A DNA stretch of 64,000 nt from positions 3,534,001 to 3,598,000 of the forward strand of contig NZ_CP132911.1 of the NCBI RefSeq assembly GCF_036320485.1. The letters run 5' to 3'. Every line of letters begins with the position of its first letter. Within the stretch, counting starts at the first letter, position 1. Both the position numbers and the translations under genes were made by a program. This DNA comes from Dyella sp. A6. GTDB taxonomy: Bacteria; Pseudomonadota; Gammaproteobacteria; Xanthomonadales; Rhodanobacteraceae. Of this stretch, positions 7,805 to 18,296 are shown piece after piece. The notes under the pieces were generated by a model that searched no databases, was not told the origin of the DNA, and saw only the letters and a list, made by a program, of their open reading frames with translations.

Positions 7805-9397
7805 ATGGCCGTACCCCAGGAAAAGCTCGCTCCGGCAAGCGTCCAGATCCACGCAGACGCCACCGGCTACGAGGACATACTGACCCCGCAGGCGCTGGAC
7901 TTCCTCGGCCGGCTGCACCGCCTGGTCGAGCCACGCCGGCAGGCCCTGCTCGGGGCACGGCGGCAGCGCCAGGCGCACTGGGATGCCGGCGAGCTGCCGG
8001 ACTTCCGCGCCGACACCGCCGGCATCCGCGCGGCCGAGTGGATGGTGGCGCCGATTCCCGCCGCGCTGCAGGACCGCCGCGTCGAGATCACCGGCCCGGT
8101 CGAGCGCAAGATGATCATCAACGCGCTGAATTCCGGCGCCAAGGTGTTCATGGCCGACTTCGAGGACTCGTCCGCGCCCACCTTCGCCAACCAGCTCGAC
8201 GGCCAGCTCAACCTGCTCGACGCGGTAGCCGGCACGCTGGAGTACACCTCGCCCGAGGGCAGGCACTACCGCGTCAACCCGAACCCCGCCGTGCTGGTGG
8301 TGCGCCCGCGCGGCTGGCACCTGCCCGAGCGCCATATCAGCGTGGACGACGAAGCCATCGCCGGAGCACTGGTGGACTTCGGGCTGTTCGTCTTCCACAA
8401 CGCCCGCGCGCTACAGGCCACGGACCGTGGCCCGTATTTCTACCTGCCCAAGCTGGAGGCGATGGAAGAAGCCGCGCTATGGGACCAGGCGATGGCCTTC
8501 GCCGAGAACGAGCTCGACCTGCCGGACGGCTGCATGAAGGCCACCGTGCTGATCGAGACCCTGCCCGCCGCGTTCCAGATGGACGAGATCCTGCATGCCT
8601 TGCGCGGCCGCGCCGTCGGCCTGAACTGCGGGCGCTGGGACTACATCTTCTCGTACCTCAAGACCCTGCGTGGCCATCCCGACCGCCTGCTGCCCGAACG
8701 CGGTCAGGTGCAGATGACGGTGCCGTTCCTGAAGGCCTACTCGGAACTGTTGATACGCACCTGCCATCGGCGCGGCGCCTTCGCCATGGGCGGCATGGCC
8801 GCGCAGATTCCGATCAAGGGCGACCAGGCCGCCAACGACGCCGCACTGGCCAAGGTGCGGGCCGACAAGCTGCGCGAGGTGCAGGCCGGCCACGACGGCA
8901 CCTGGGTGGCGCATCCCGCGCTGGTGCCCGTGGCACAGGCGGTGTTCGACCAGCACATGCCCGGCCCCAACCAGCTGCAGCGCTTGCGTGACGATGTCGA
9001 AGTCACTCGCGAGCAATTGCTGGCGCCGTGCACCGGCACCATCACCCGCGCCGGCTTCGACAACAACGTGGAGGTGGCGCTGCGCTACACCGCCGCCTGG
9101 CTGGGCGGACAGGGCTGCGTGCCGATCCATCACCTGATGGAAGACGCCGCCACCGCCGAGATCGCCCGTGCCCAGCTGTGGCAATGGCTGCACCACGGCG
9201 GGGTCGAATTCAGCGACCACGCACCAATCGACTTCGCCCTGTTCGACCACGCACTGGCCAGCCACGCCCACCGCCTGCGCGACAGCGACGTACCCGGTGC
9301 CGACCACGTGGACGAAGCCGCCCAACTGCTGTCGAGCCTGACCCATGCCGCCAGCCTCGGCGACTTCCTGACCCTGCCGGCCTACGACCGGCTTTGA
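7805..9397 (+). CDS. aceB: Malate synthase A
   Basis: The ATG at 7805 is preferred over an in-frame GTG at 7793 because GGAGAAG at 7795 is well placed as its ribosome binding site. The 530-residue product has the malate synthase TIM-barrel motifs, including [11 protein letters not shown], the [14 protein letters not shown] region and [13 protein letters not shown]. It condenses glyoxylate with acetyl-CoA to malate in the cytoplasm. Length fits the short AceB (isoform A) rather than GlcB. aceA follows after 106 bases on the same strand. Confidence 0.96.
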   Translation: MAVPQEKLAPASVQIHADATGYEDILTPQALDFLGRLHRLVEPRRQALLGARRQRQAHWDAGELPDFRADTAGIRAAEWMVAPIPAALQDRRVEITGPVERKMIINALNSGAKVFMADFEDSSAPTFANQLDGQLNLLDAVAGTLEYTSPEGRHYRVNPNPAVLVVRPRGWHLPERHISVDDEAIAGALVDFGLFVFHNARALQATDRGPYFYLPKLEAMEEAALWDQAMAFAENELDLPDGCMKATVLIETLPAAFQMDEILHALRGRAVGLNCGRWDYIFSYLKTLRGHPDRLLPERGQVQMTVPFLKAYSELLIRTCHRRGAFAMGGMAAQIPIKGDQAANDAALAKVRADKLREVQAGHDGTWVAHPALVPVAQAVFDQHMPGPNQLQRLRDDVEVTREQLLAPCTGTITRAGFDNNVEVALRYTAAWLGGQGCVPIHHLMEDAATAEIARAQLWQWLHHGGVEFSDHAPIDFALFDHALASHAHRLRDSDVPGADHVDEAAQLLSSLTHAASLGDFLTLPAYDRL

Positions 9398-9503
9398 CGG
9401 AGCACCCGCCTCCCACCGGAGGCGCGCCCCTGGACCACCTGCAAGCCACTTCACCCAACCCCTCGGCCAGCCGCGGAGGGGCCCGACACCACGGAGTCAT
9501 GCC

Positions 9504-10799
<1,296 letters not shown>

Positions 10800-10832
10800 G
10801 GTTCGTTAGCGGCCACGCCACCACCAAGGCGC

Positions 10833-10871
10833 GACCTGTGCGCGATACCCGGACGGTATCGCGCACAGGTC
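10833..10871. terminator. Bidirectional terminator between aceA and the diguanylate cyclase gene
   Basis: A perfect 17-base-pair stem (10833-10849 with 10855-10871) closes a 5-base loop between two convergent genes. There is only a weak pyrimidine tract after it, so it may need Rho or serve mainly as an mRNA 3'-end stabiliser. Confidence 0.75.
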
Positions 10872-10873
10872 TC

Positions 10874-12688
10874 TCACGCCGTGAAAGTGACCCGCTCTCG
10901 CTTCGTCCGCAGGCCTTCGGTCGCCTCGTCGCAGGCTTCGGTCACCACCTGGTTGCGACCGCCGTCCTTGGCGCGATACAGCGCCGCATCCGCCTCGACC
11001 AGCAGCTGTCGCAGGGTGTGCGCGGAACGGGCACTGCAGGCCATGCCGAAGCTTGCGGACACCCGTAAAGTCACCTGGTCATCGATCACCATCGGTGTCG
11101 CGGCCAGGGCTCGGCGAATGCGGTCGGCAACGCTTGTTCCGCGCTCGTGCGGACACGCCGGCAGCAGGATCCCGAACTCTTCGCCACCCAGCCGCCCCAG
11201 CAGGGCGGTGTCGCCCAGCTGCCGGCGGACGACCAGCACCGTGCGTCGCAGCACCTCGTCGCCGACCGCGTGTCCGTGCGTGTCGTTCACGCGCTTGAAG
11301 TGATCCAGGTCCAGCACTATCAGGCAAGCCGCGGAACCTTCCCGGTGCAGGCGTCGCAGGACCCGTGTCGCGGAGCTGAAGAAGTGTTCGCGGTTGTACG
11401 CGCCGGTCAGCCCGTCATGGCGGGCCATGCGGCGGAAGCGCAGCTGTGATCGCCACAGCCACAACGCCGCCAGGGATATGAAGCCGATCGCCACCAGCAG
11501 CAGCGCGATCAGCAGGCGGCTGGCTTTCTGCTCCTGGCGAGCCAGCGTCTGGCGCAGCTGCAGAATCCGGTTCCGCTTGCCCAGGGTCGCCAGCTTGAGT
11601 TTTTTGGCCTCCAGTTTCTGCCTGACCATCTGGTAGGCCAGTGCGCGCGCCTTGGCGTCGTCCAGCGATGCCTTTTCCAGCACGTCGTACTTTTCGTCGT
11701 AATCCAGCGCGGCCGCCGCATTACCGACCTTCTTTTCGGCTTCGTAGAGCACCTTGTAGGCCGCCTGCACAGTCCAAAGCGGGCTGTGTGCGCCGGTAAT
11801 GGCAAGGCTGTCCAATGCGGACTGGATCGCCTTGCTCAACTCGCCCAGCTTCATATAAGCCTGCGCCCGCGTGACCGGCAGCGATGCCAAATACGGGATG
11901 TAATGCGTCTGCCGAACAGAGGGGGCGATCCGCTGCAGGAAGGTCATCGCCTGCGCGGCATGCCCTTCGTCGATCATCGCACTGGCCTGGTCCAGACGCA
12001 GTGCAGTGGCCATGCTCAGCGAACCCGAGGCAAGGCAGGTGTCGATGGCGGCATCGAACATGGGGCTGCTCGACCTCAACTTGCCCGCATAAAGCAGTGA
12101 CTGCGTTTCCAGCCCGCGGCCGTAACACTGCCCCTTGGCCGACGTTATTGTCGCCTGCATCTCCCGGGCATAGGTCTGCGCCAGGCTGTACTGCCCCACC
12201 GTCACCTGATCCAGCATGGTGATGAGCGAAATCATGCTGGACATGCGGGCCCGTGCGTCCTTGACCCCGGGAAGCTCGGCCATGACGGTATTGGCCAACG
12301 CATAGGCTCCAAGGTAATCGCGTGTCCGAAAGCGCTCCTTGATTAGCTGTGCTTGCGCACGAACCACCAGGGCCGGATCGCCGGAGTGATCGATGATCCT
12401 GTGCAGTGCGGATTCGACCTTGGCGTCATCGCCGTTGGCCATCGGCTCGTGCGTGTCCAGCAAGCGCAGGTACCAGCGCTGCGTGGCTGTCAGTTGCCGC
12501 TCTTGCTGGTGCAGCTGCGCCAGCAGGCGATCGAAGCGCGGCATATCGTCGGGCCAGGCATCGTCCGCCTGCATCAACATGACCGAGGCCGACGGGGCAC
12601 CGGATACCGCAGCCGTTGCATTGGCACACAGCAACATCGTCGCCACGACGACAGCATCAGCCAGGCAATGCGGCCAGCTACGTGCCAT
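10874..12688 (-). CDS. Membrane diguanylate cyclase with periplasmic helical-repeat sensor (copy 1)
   Basis: The 604 residues comprise a signal or anchor segment (about 10-28), a long alpha-helical, TPR-like region (about 40-350), a coiled coil (about 355-390), one membrane segment (about 393-415) and a C-terminal GGDEF domain (about 430-590). The active-site motif is intact as GGEEF, so synthesis of cyclic di-GMP from two GTP is expected. No RxxD product-inhibition site precedes the motif. From the coiled coil onward it is almost identical to the paralogue at 13140-14954, while the sensor parts differ. Confidence 0.9.
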   Translation of the reverse strand: MARSWPHCLADAVVVATMLLCANATAAVSGAPSASVMLMQADDAWPDDMPRFDRLLAQLHQQERQLTATQRWYLRLLDTHEPMANGDDAKVESALHRIIDHSGDPALVVRAQAQLIKERFRTRDYLGAYALANTVMAELPGVKDARARMSSMISLITMLDQVTVGQYSLAQTYAREMQATITSAKGQCYGRGLETQSLLYAGKLRSSSPMFDAAIDTCLASGSLSMATALRLDQASAMIDEGHAAQAMTFLQRIAPSVRQTHYIPYLASLPVTRAQAYMKLGELSKAIQSALDSLAITGAHSPLWTVQAAYKVLYEAEKKVGNAAAALDYDEKYDVLEKASLDDAKARALAYQMVRQKLEAKKLKLATLGKRNRILQLRQTLARQEQKASRLLIALLLVAIGFISLAALWLWRSQLRFRRMARHDGLTGAYNREHFFSSATRVLRRLHREGSAACLIVLDLDHFKRVNDTHGHAVGDEVLRRTVLVVRRQLGDTALLGRLGGEEFGILLPACPHERGTSVADRIRRALAATPMVIDDQVTLRVSASFGMACSARSAHTLRQLLVEADAALYRAKDGGRNQVVTEACDEATEGLRTKRERVTFTA

Positions 12689-13139
12689 GCCCCTTGCCCG
12701 CTTAGCGGTTACGACCGACAGAGGAAAAGAGAGGGCGGGTCATCGGCACCTATCGGCACCCCTCGTGGCTCTGCCGGGAACCCGTCCGCAATCGGGACAG
12801 CAGAAGCCGGCACGATCATGCCACCGCACCTGACATCTAGACAGCAGCGCCGTTCCGGCGCCGCTCTCTGCCCGCAGCTCAACTGCGTCACACATAGCCA
12901 CCCCCTTGATCCGTCATGACTGGCAACATCCGTTAGCCCGGATAAACGTAATAAGCGTTCAGCCCCGGACAGCACCACCGAAAAGTCGGCGCCCTCTGCG
13001 AATGCCACGCACGACATGCTCCTGCGTTATCGCGCAGCCTACCACCTCACATGAAACCATATGATATTGAATATCTTTTTTAACGGACGAGCCCACTCAG
13101 GAGCACCTGTCCGCACAGACAGAGCGCACGCGCCGGCAT
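12689..13139. other. Intergenic region between tandem diguanylate cyclase genes
   Basis: This 451-base region holds no open reading frame with a credible ribosome binding site and composition. It is GC-rich except for an AT-rich patch at about 13050-13085, containing GATAT-TGA-ATATC and a run of T on the plus strand. That patch is the best candidate for promoter or 3'-end sequence, but no clear -35/-10 pair was assigned. Confidence 0.5.
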
Positions 13140-14954
13140 CTACACCGTGAGGGTGGCCCGCTCGCCCTCGGTTGGTTGGTCCTCGGTCGCCTCGTCGCAG
13201 GCTTCGGTCACCACCTGGTTGCGACCGCCGTCCTTGGCGCGATACAGCGCCGCATCCGCCTCGATCAGCAGCTGCCGCAGGGTGTGCGCGGAACGGGCGC
13301 TGCAGGCCATGCCGAAGCTTGCCGACACCCGCAAAGTCACCTGGTCGTCGATCACCATCGGTGTCGCGGCCAGGGCTCGGCGAATGCGGTCGGCAACGCT
13401 TGTTCCGCGCTCGTGCGGACACGCCGGCAGCAGGATCCCGAACTCTTCGCCACCCAACCGCCCCAGCAGATCGGAATCGCCCAGCTGCCGGCGGATGACC
13501 AGCACCGTGCGTCGCAGCACTTCGTCACCGACCGCGTGTCCATGCATGTCGTTCACGCGCTTGAAGTGATCCAGGTCCAGCACTATCAGACAGGCCGCAG
13601 CGCCCTCCCGGTGCAGGCGTCGCAAGACCCGTGTCGCCGAGCTGAAGAAGTGTTCGCGGTTGTACGTGCCGGTCAGCCCGTCATGGCGGGCCATGCGGCG
13701 GAAACGCAGCTGTGACCGCCACAGCCACAGTGCAGCAAGAGAGATGAAGCCGATCACCACCAGCAGCAGCGCGATCAGCAGGCGGCTGGTTTTCTGCGCC
13801 TGGCGGGCCAGCGCCTGGCGCAGCTGCAGAATCCGGTTCTGCTTACCCAGGGTCGCCAGCCTCAGCTTCTTGGCGGACACTTCCTGCTTGACTTCCTGGT
13901 ATGCCAACGCCTGCATCTTGGCCCCGTCCGCAGACTCCTTGTCCAGGGCTACGTACTTTTCGAAGTAGGCCAATGCGGCGGCGTCATGGCCGGCTCGTTT
14001 CGCCACCTCGTAGAGCACTTTATCGGCTTGCTGCACGACATAGCTGTAGCTGCCGGGGCTGACAAGCGTCAGGGCAGTCAATGCGTATTTACGCGCATCG
14101 GCATCATCGCCCTGTCTGGCATAGGCCATGGCAAGGGTGACCGGCAACTGGGCAATGTGAAACTGGTACCCGGATTCACGGATGCTTGGCGCGATTCGAT
14201 GCAGCAGCGCGATCGCACGCTGCGGCTGGCCATCGGCAATAAGCTGGCTCGCAATATCCAGGCGCAGCGCATTGGCAAAAATAGCCTGGTGCGACACAAG
14301 GCATGCATCGATCGCATCTGCATATTCATGGCTGCCCGAATCCAGCTTGCCGGCATACGCCAGCGTCTGCGCCTCATAAAGCCCACCCTGGCATTGCCCT
14401 TTGGCCGATGGAAATGTGGCTTTTATCTCCCGCGCATATTTCAGCGCCAGGTCGAATTGCCCCACGGAATTCATCATCTGAATGATTTCGCTCAAGGCAA
14501 GCAGGCGTGCCGCGGGATCGGTCACGCCGGGCAGGTCGGCGATCAGGGCACCCGTCAACTCGTAGGCACGATCGTAATGGCGCCTGAGGAATTCGACTTG
14601 AATCAACAGTGCCGTCGCTCGCGCCGAAAGTGCCGGGTCACCGGAATGCTCGATGATGTCCCGCAGCAATGGTGAGGCCTTCGCGTTTTGAGCCGCGAAA
14701 ACCCATCGCAGCGCGTCCAGAAGCTTCAGATGCCAGTGCTGTGCGGGAGTCAGCTGCCCTGCTTGCTCGTGCAGCTGCTTCAGAATGCGGAGAAATCGGT
14801 GTTGATCGGACGAGTAGATCTGGTCGGCCTGGGACAACAGGACAGCGGTTGCCGGTGACTCGACAGGGCGATCAGTCGCACTCGCATCAATGCAGAACAA
14901 GGCCACCACAAAAACGGCGACCTGTGCACAGTAGCTGGCGACGCACCGTTTCAT
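13140..14954 (-). CDS. Membrane diguanylate cyclase with periplasmic helical-repeat sensor (copy 2)
   Basis: This paralogue has the same 604-residue length and domain order as the gene at 10874: signal segment, TPR-like periplasmic helices, coiled coil, one membrane segment and GGDEF domain with intact GGEEF and no RxxD inhibition site. The C-terminal 240 residues differ at only a few positions, while the sensor half is clearly diverged. It starts only 23 bases after the stop of the acidic putative borosin precursor on the same strand, so the two may share a transcript. Its signal is unknown. Confidence 0.9.
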   Translation of the reverse strand: MKRCVASYCAQVAVFVVALFCIDASATDRPVESPATAVLLSQADQIYSSDQHRFLRILKQLHEQAGQLTPAQHWHLKLLDALRWVFAAQNAKASPLLRDIIEHSGDPALSARATALLIQVEFLRRHYDRAYELTGALIADLPGVTDPAARLLALSEIIQMMNSVGQFDLALKYAREIKATFPSAKGQCQGGLYEAQTLAYAGKLDSGSHEYADAIDACLVSHQAIFANALRLDIASQLIADGQPQRAIALLHRIAPSIRESGYQFHIAQLPVTLAMAYARQGDDADARKYALTALTLVSPGSYSYVVQQADKVLYEVAKRAGHDAAALAYFEKYVALDKESADGAKMQALAYQEVKQEVSAKKLRLATLGKQNRILQLRQALARQAQKTSRLLIALLLVVIGFISLAALWLWRSQLRFRRMARHDGLTGTYNREHFFSSATRVLRRLHREGAAACLIVLDLDHFKRVNDMHGHAVGDEVLRRTVLVIRRQLGDSDLLGRLGGEEFGILLPACPHERGTSVADRIRRALAATPMVIDDQVTLRVSASFGMACSARSAHTLRQLLIEADAALYRAKDGGRNQVVTEACDEATEDQPTEGERATLTV

Positions 14955-14977
14955 CAGGCATGACTACACATACGGAC

Positions 14978-15277
14978 TCAGGACTCGTGTTCGCCTTCGC
15001 CGGTGTCGTTGTCGCCGCCATGACCCGGATGGTCATCACCTGCATCGCCATCTTCGCCTTCGTCACATCCTCCGGTGGTGGGGCTCTGCGAAGGTGGAGG
15101 GCTGGCTCTGCCACCCAACTCCTGCAATAACGCGCCTTTGTCACCGGATGCTGCTGCCACCCGCACGCCTTCACTGGCATCGAATCCATCCAATGCACGC
15201 TTCAGGGCATCGGGCGAAGCCCAACGCAACGATGCATTGCTTCCGATAGCTTCCAACAACTCGATCGTGTCGGACAT
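14978..15277 (-). CDS. Putative split-borosin precursor peptide (99 residues, acidic tail)
   Basis: The N-terminal half (residues 1-56) reads as a small helical domain with the pattern LLEAIGSNASLRWAS, a Leu/Ala helix, then AAASGDKGALLQELGG. This resembles the borosin-binding domain of the SonA precursor of Shewanella (from memory: LGQDAQL near the start and an AVMTGD-K-L segment). The second half (57-99) is disordered and extreme: Pro/Ser/Thr, one Cys71, then Asp, Glu, Gly and three His. A purine-rich ribosome binding site precedes the ATG at 15277. The upstream neighbour on the same strand is a borosin-type methyltransferase. The core and the modified residues are not known; assignment by similarity pattern and context. 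Confidence 0.7.
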   Translation of the reverse strand: MSDTIELLEAIGSNASLRWASPDALKRALDGFDASEGVRVAAASGDKGALLQELGGRASPPPSQSPTTGGCDEGEDGDAGDDHPGHGGDNDTGEGEHES

Positions 15278-15475
15278 ATTCCCCCCGTTACTTTTATCCC
15301 TTTAGCCCTTGCGCGAAAATGAGAACCATCTTCACGGAGGACAAAACACTTGGCACATCAGGCTCGTTGATCTTTCTTTTTTTCCATCACGCTTTGCCCC
15401 ATCACAAAGCCGTATTATCCTGCGCCATTGCGAAGATTAGCACTGATCTACAAGCCATGTGGGCAGCTTCAGCCC
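15278..15475. other. Gap between putative borosin methyltransferase and precursor
   Basis: This 198-base AT-richer gap contains no gene I can support. It has room for a separate promoter for the precursor (reading on the minus strand) as well as processing sites. GGGGGG immediately before the start codon at 15277 is the probable ribosome binding site. Confidence 0.5.
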
Positions 15476-16321
15476 CTAATTTGACTGTATGACCGATTGA
15501 TCCAGAGCAGCCAGCCGGGCACGTACGCCGTGGTTGCTGCGCAAGCGCGATGCCGGCGGCAGGATCACGGTCTCCTCGGCACTTATCGCGGTTTCCGGCA
15601 GGTCGCGGAGAGGCACGCGACGAATACGCGGCTGTTCGATCGGCAGGGTCGCACCTCGATAGATGATCACCTCGTGGTCCAGCGGGTAATCCCGGCTCAG
15701 CACGTCCACTAGCACCTGGCGATACTCGGGACCGGTGGAAAAGCGCTTCATGGAGCGGTCGCCCACCAGGCCGACCTGCCACAGCACAAGGCAGGCACAG
15801 GGGTTGAGTGGCGTTTCGTAGAAAAGCAGCTGGCTCGCTTCGTAGTGCTGGCAACCGAAGCGACCCGGATCGATGCCGACATCGGCATACAGGCAGTCTT
15901 CGGCCGAGATACCCGGTTCCATGTGCGCCGCGTAGCCCTCCGCACGCGCCTGCTTGATCACCTCGTGCGGCGACCACGCGAAGATGCCTGGGTGGCCGTA
16001 GAACACCGCGCAGACACGCTTGCCGGCGCGCACCTCGGCCATCATGACCTCGACCCATTCGCGGTAGGTGATCGCACGGGACTTGTCGCCCTTGCCGTAG
16101 TACGGCTGCAGACTGCGCACATCCGGATGCATACGCTCCAGCCACAGCTCGACGACGCCGTCGGAGAGTGCCGCGAAGACTACGTCCGACTGCTCGATAT
16201 GGCTGCGTGCCAGGGGTGTCAGATGCGAGCCCAGGGTCATGCCCAGCCCCACGCAGGCGATGCTGCCGCGTGCTTCTGATGTTTCAGGCGTTTCAGGCAT
16301 GGGTGCCGCGTTCAAGGTCAT
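15476..16321 (-). CDS. Borosin-type peptide alpha-N-methyltransferase (tetrapyrrole methylase fold)
   Basis: The 281-residue protein has the SAM-binding start SIACVGLGMTLGSHL, then Y75 with R82 and Y86 in the segment YYGKGDKSRAITY, YGHPG at 108-112, GISAEDCL at 137-144, and the YEAS and QVGLVGD segments. These match the catalytic domain of the borosin methyltransferases OphMA and SonM, including the Tyr-Arg-Tyr set, rather than cobalamin or sirohaem methylases. Such enzymes methylate backbone amides of a peptide. Fungal OphMA carries its core peptide fused; this protein ends without one, and a precursor-like gene lies 198 bases downstream, so it is a split type. It follows the antiporter gene by 100 bases. 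Confidence 0.85.
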   Translation of the reverse strand: MTLNAAPMPETPETSEARGSIACVGLGMTLGSHLTPLARSHIEQSDVVFAALSDGVVELWLERMHPDVRSLQPYYGKGDKSRAITYREWVEVMMAEVRAGKRVCAVFYGHPGIFAWSPHEVIKQARAEGYAAHMEPGISAEDCLYADVGIDPGRFGCQHYEASQLLFYETPLNPCACLVLWQVGLVGDRSMKRFSTGPEYRQVLVDVLSRDYPLDHEVIIYRGATLPIEQPRIRRVPLRDLPETAISAEETVILPPASRLRSNHGVRARLAALDQSVIQSN

Positions 16322-16421
16322 GAAGGTATCCGGTAGTGGAAAAGGCAGGCCTGGCGTGCACGCGCCGCAGACAGCGGCTGAAGACTATAGGCAGCTACCA
16401 GCCACAACGCCACACCGGCCA

Positions 16422-18209
16422 TCACTCGGCGCTGGGCGGTACCAGCACGATGACCGTCCAGCCGGGGCGCGGCTCCAGTTCGCGCGTGGCCGAAGCCACG
16501 CGCAGCGCACCACGCTCCTCCAGACCGAACAGCAGCACACTGTCCGAACCGTACTGCTCGACGAAATGCGGCCAGTCGAAGGTGGCGCTGAGCCGGGTCG
16601 ACTTGATGCGCCAGCCTCGCGCCAGCAGTTCGGCGAAACGCATGTGGGTCATCGCCTCATCGAACAGCGGCGGCGCCAGCAGGTTGTCGGCCAGCGCCGC
16701 GCGCTCGGTGTTTTCGTCCAGCGACAGATTGCGCAGGCGATAGACCTTTTCGCGGCCGAACTCCTGCCGGTAGTGCACGCACGCCAGGGTGTTGCGCTCG
16801 CGGTGGGTGGACATCGCCAGCAGCCGGCCGATGCCGGCAAGGTCGAGGTGGCGTTCGGCATGCGGCGAAGCCGGGTTGCCGAAGAACGTAACAAGGCCCT
16901 CCATGCGCGCACGGCGGATGCCATCCCAGTCGTCGTCGGCCAGCATCACGCGGACGTCGGCCTCTTTCAGCGCGCGCCCGACCGCGCGGGCCACCGCATC
17001 GGAGCCGAAGATCAGCACGCCGCGAGGCTCCGGCTCCGCCACTTTCAGCCACTTCGCCAGCGGCCGCGCCGTGGCGCTCTGCACCACCACCGTGCCGATG
17101 ATCAGGATGAACACCAGTGGCACCAGCGCCTCAGCACCGTCCAGCCCCAGCTCGCCCAGACGCAACGCGAACAGTGCCGAGACCGCCGCAGCCACGATGC
17201 CGCGGGGCGCCACCCACGCGATCAGCGCCCGCTCGCGCCAGTTGAGCGCACTGCCCATGGTCGCCAGCACCACGGTAAGCGGCCGTACCAATAGCTGGGC
17301 CACCACGAAGATCGCGATACCCGCGCCCAGCATGCCGTCGGGCAGCGGCCACGACAGGCGCGCCGCCAGCAGGATGAAAAGGGACGACACCAGCAAGGTG
17401 GTGAGGTTTTCCTTGAAATCGAGAATGTCGTCGATATGCACGCCGCGCATGTTGCCCAGCGCAATGCCCATCACCGTCACCGCCAGCAGGCCCGACTCGT
17501 GGGTCACCGCGTTGGACAGGCTGAAGGCCAGCAGCACCAGCGCCAGCGTGGCGTAGTTGTGCAGGTATTCCGGCACCAACTGGCGACGCAACATGAAGGC
17601 CAGCAGCCAGGCCGCCAACGCGCCGATCAATGCGCCGCTGCCGACCATGGTGACGAACACGCCGATGGTATGGCCCTCCTGGCGCGACACGATCGCCTCG
17701 TAGATCAACACCGCGAACAGCGCTCCCAGCGGATCGATGACGATGCCTTCCCAGCGCAGCGTGTTGGCGACGCGTGCGGTGGGCCGCAGCGTGCGCAACA
17801 TGGGCGCGATCACGGTGGGGCCGGTCACGCAGGCCAGGGCGCCGAACAGCCAGGCGATCTCCCAGCGCAGGCCGGCGATCCAGTGCGCGCAGGCCGCCAG
17901 CAGCAGCAGCGCGATCACCGCGCCATAACTGACCAGGCCGCGCACCGCGCCACCGATGCCGCGCAGTTCATGGAAGCGCAAGGTGAGGCTGCCCTCGAAC
18001 AGGATCACCGCCACCGCCAGGGAAACCAGCGGAAACAGCAGGTCGCCAAGCAACGCATCGGGCTTCAGCAGGCCACTGACCGGCCCCAGCAGAATGCCGG
18101 CCAGCAACAGGAACAGGATCGCCGGCAACTTGACCCGCCAGGCCAGCCACTGCGACAGGAAGCCGACCACCAGCAAGCCGGTCAGCATCAGGCCGAGTTC
18201 GATGGGCAT
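16422..18209 (-). CDS. Cation:proton antiporter (CPA family) with C-terminal TrkA-N domain
   Basis: The start at 18209 (MPIELGLML) is chosen over 18281 because AAGGA precedes it and it opens the first membrane helix. The 595-residue protein has about 12 membrane helices in an Na+/H+ exchanger domain (about 1-375), then a nucleotide-binding TrkA-N-like domain (about 385-500, RGVLIFGSDAVARAVG) and a small C-terminal domain. It exchanges Na+ or K+ for protons across the inner membrane. An 18-base palindrome lies about 40 bases upstream of the start. Ion specificity cannot be read from the sequence. Confidence 0.9.
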   Translation of the reverse strand: MPIELGLMLTGLLVVGFLSQWLAWRVKLPAILFLLLAGILLGPVSGLLKPDALLGDLLFPLVSLAVAVILFEGSLTLRFHELRGIGGAVRGLVSYGAVIALLLLAACAHWIAGLRWEIAWLFGALACVTGPTVIAPMLRTLRPTARVANTLRWEGIVIDPLGALFAVLIYEAIVSRQEGHTIGVFVTMVGSGALIGALAAWLLAFMLRRQLVPEYLHNYATLALVLLAFSLSNAVTHESGLLAVTVMGIALGNMRGVHIDDILDFKENLTTLLVSSLFILLAARLSWPLPDGMLGAGIAIFVVAQLLVRPLTVVLATMGSALNWRERALIAWVAPRGIVAAAVSALFALRLGELGLDGAEALVPLVFILIIGTVVVQSATARPLAKWLKVAEPEPRGVLIFGSDAVARAVGRALKEADVRVMLADDDWDGIRRARMEGLVTFFGNPASPHAERHLDLAGIGRLLAMSTHRERNTLACVHYRQEFGREKVYRLRNLSLDENTERAALADNLLAPPLFDEAMTHMRFAELLARGWRIKSTRLSATFDWPHFVEQYGSDSVLLFGLEERGALRVASATRELEPRPGWTVIVLVPPSAE

Positions 18210-18247
18210 GGGCGATCCTTGTCGGCGGTCGGATGGGACGCCTTTAT

Positions 18248-18265
18248 CGGAGCATGCATGCTCCG
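18248..18265. promoter_or_regulatory. 18-base perfect palindrome upstream of the antiporter
   Basis: CGGAGCATGCATGCTCCG reads the same on both strands and lies 39 bases upstream of the antiporter start codon. It may be an operator for a dimeric regulator, or a hairpin in the 5' leader. Confidence 0.5.
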
Positions 18266-18296
18266 GTACGTCCAGCCGCATCGAGGAAAGGCCAAG

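Noticed and set aside
13063..13081. GATAT-TGA-ATATC followed by six T on the plus strand, resembling an intrinsic terminator
   Set aside because: The stem is short and AT-only, and no plus-strand gene ends nearby; AT-rich promoter or spacer sequence is more likely.
10874..14954. Treating the two diguanylate cyclases as an assembly duplication
   Set aside because: The N-terminal halves and the flanking sequence differ clearly, so these are real paralogues.
15476..16321. Assignment as a cobalamin or sirohaem biosynthesis methylase
   Set aside because: The protein has the tetrapyrrole methylase fold, but the Tyr-Arg-Tyr region, YGHPG and GISAEDCL follow the borosin enzymes, and no tetrapyrrole genes are adjacent; hemF is 7 kb away and unrelated in orientation.
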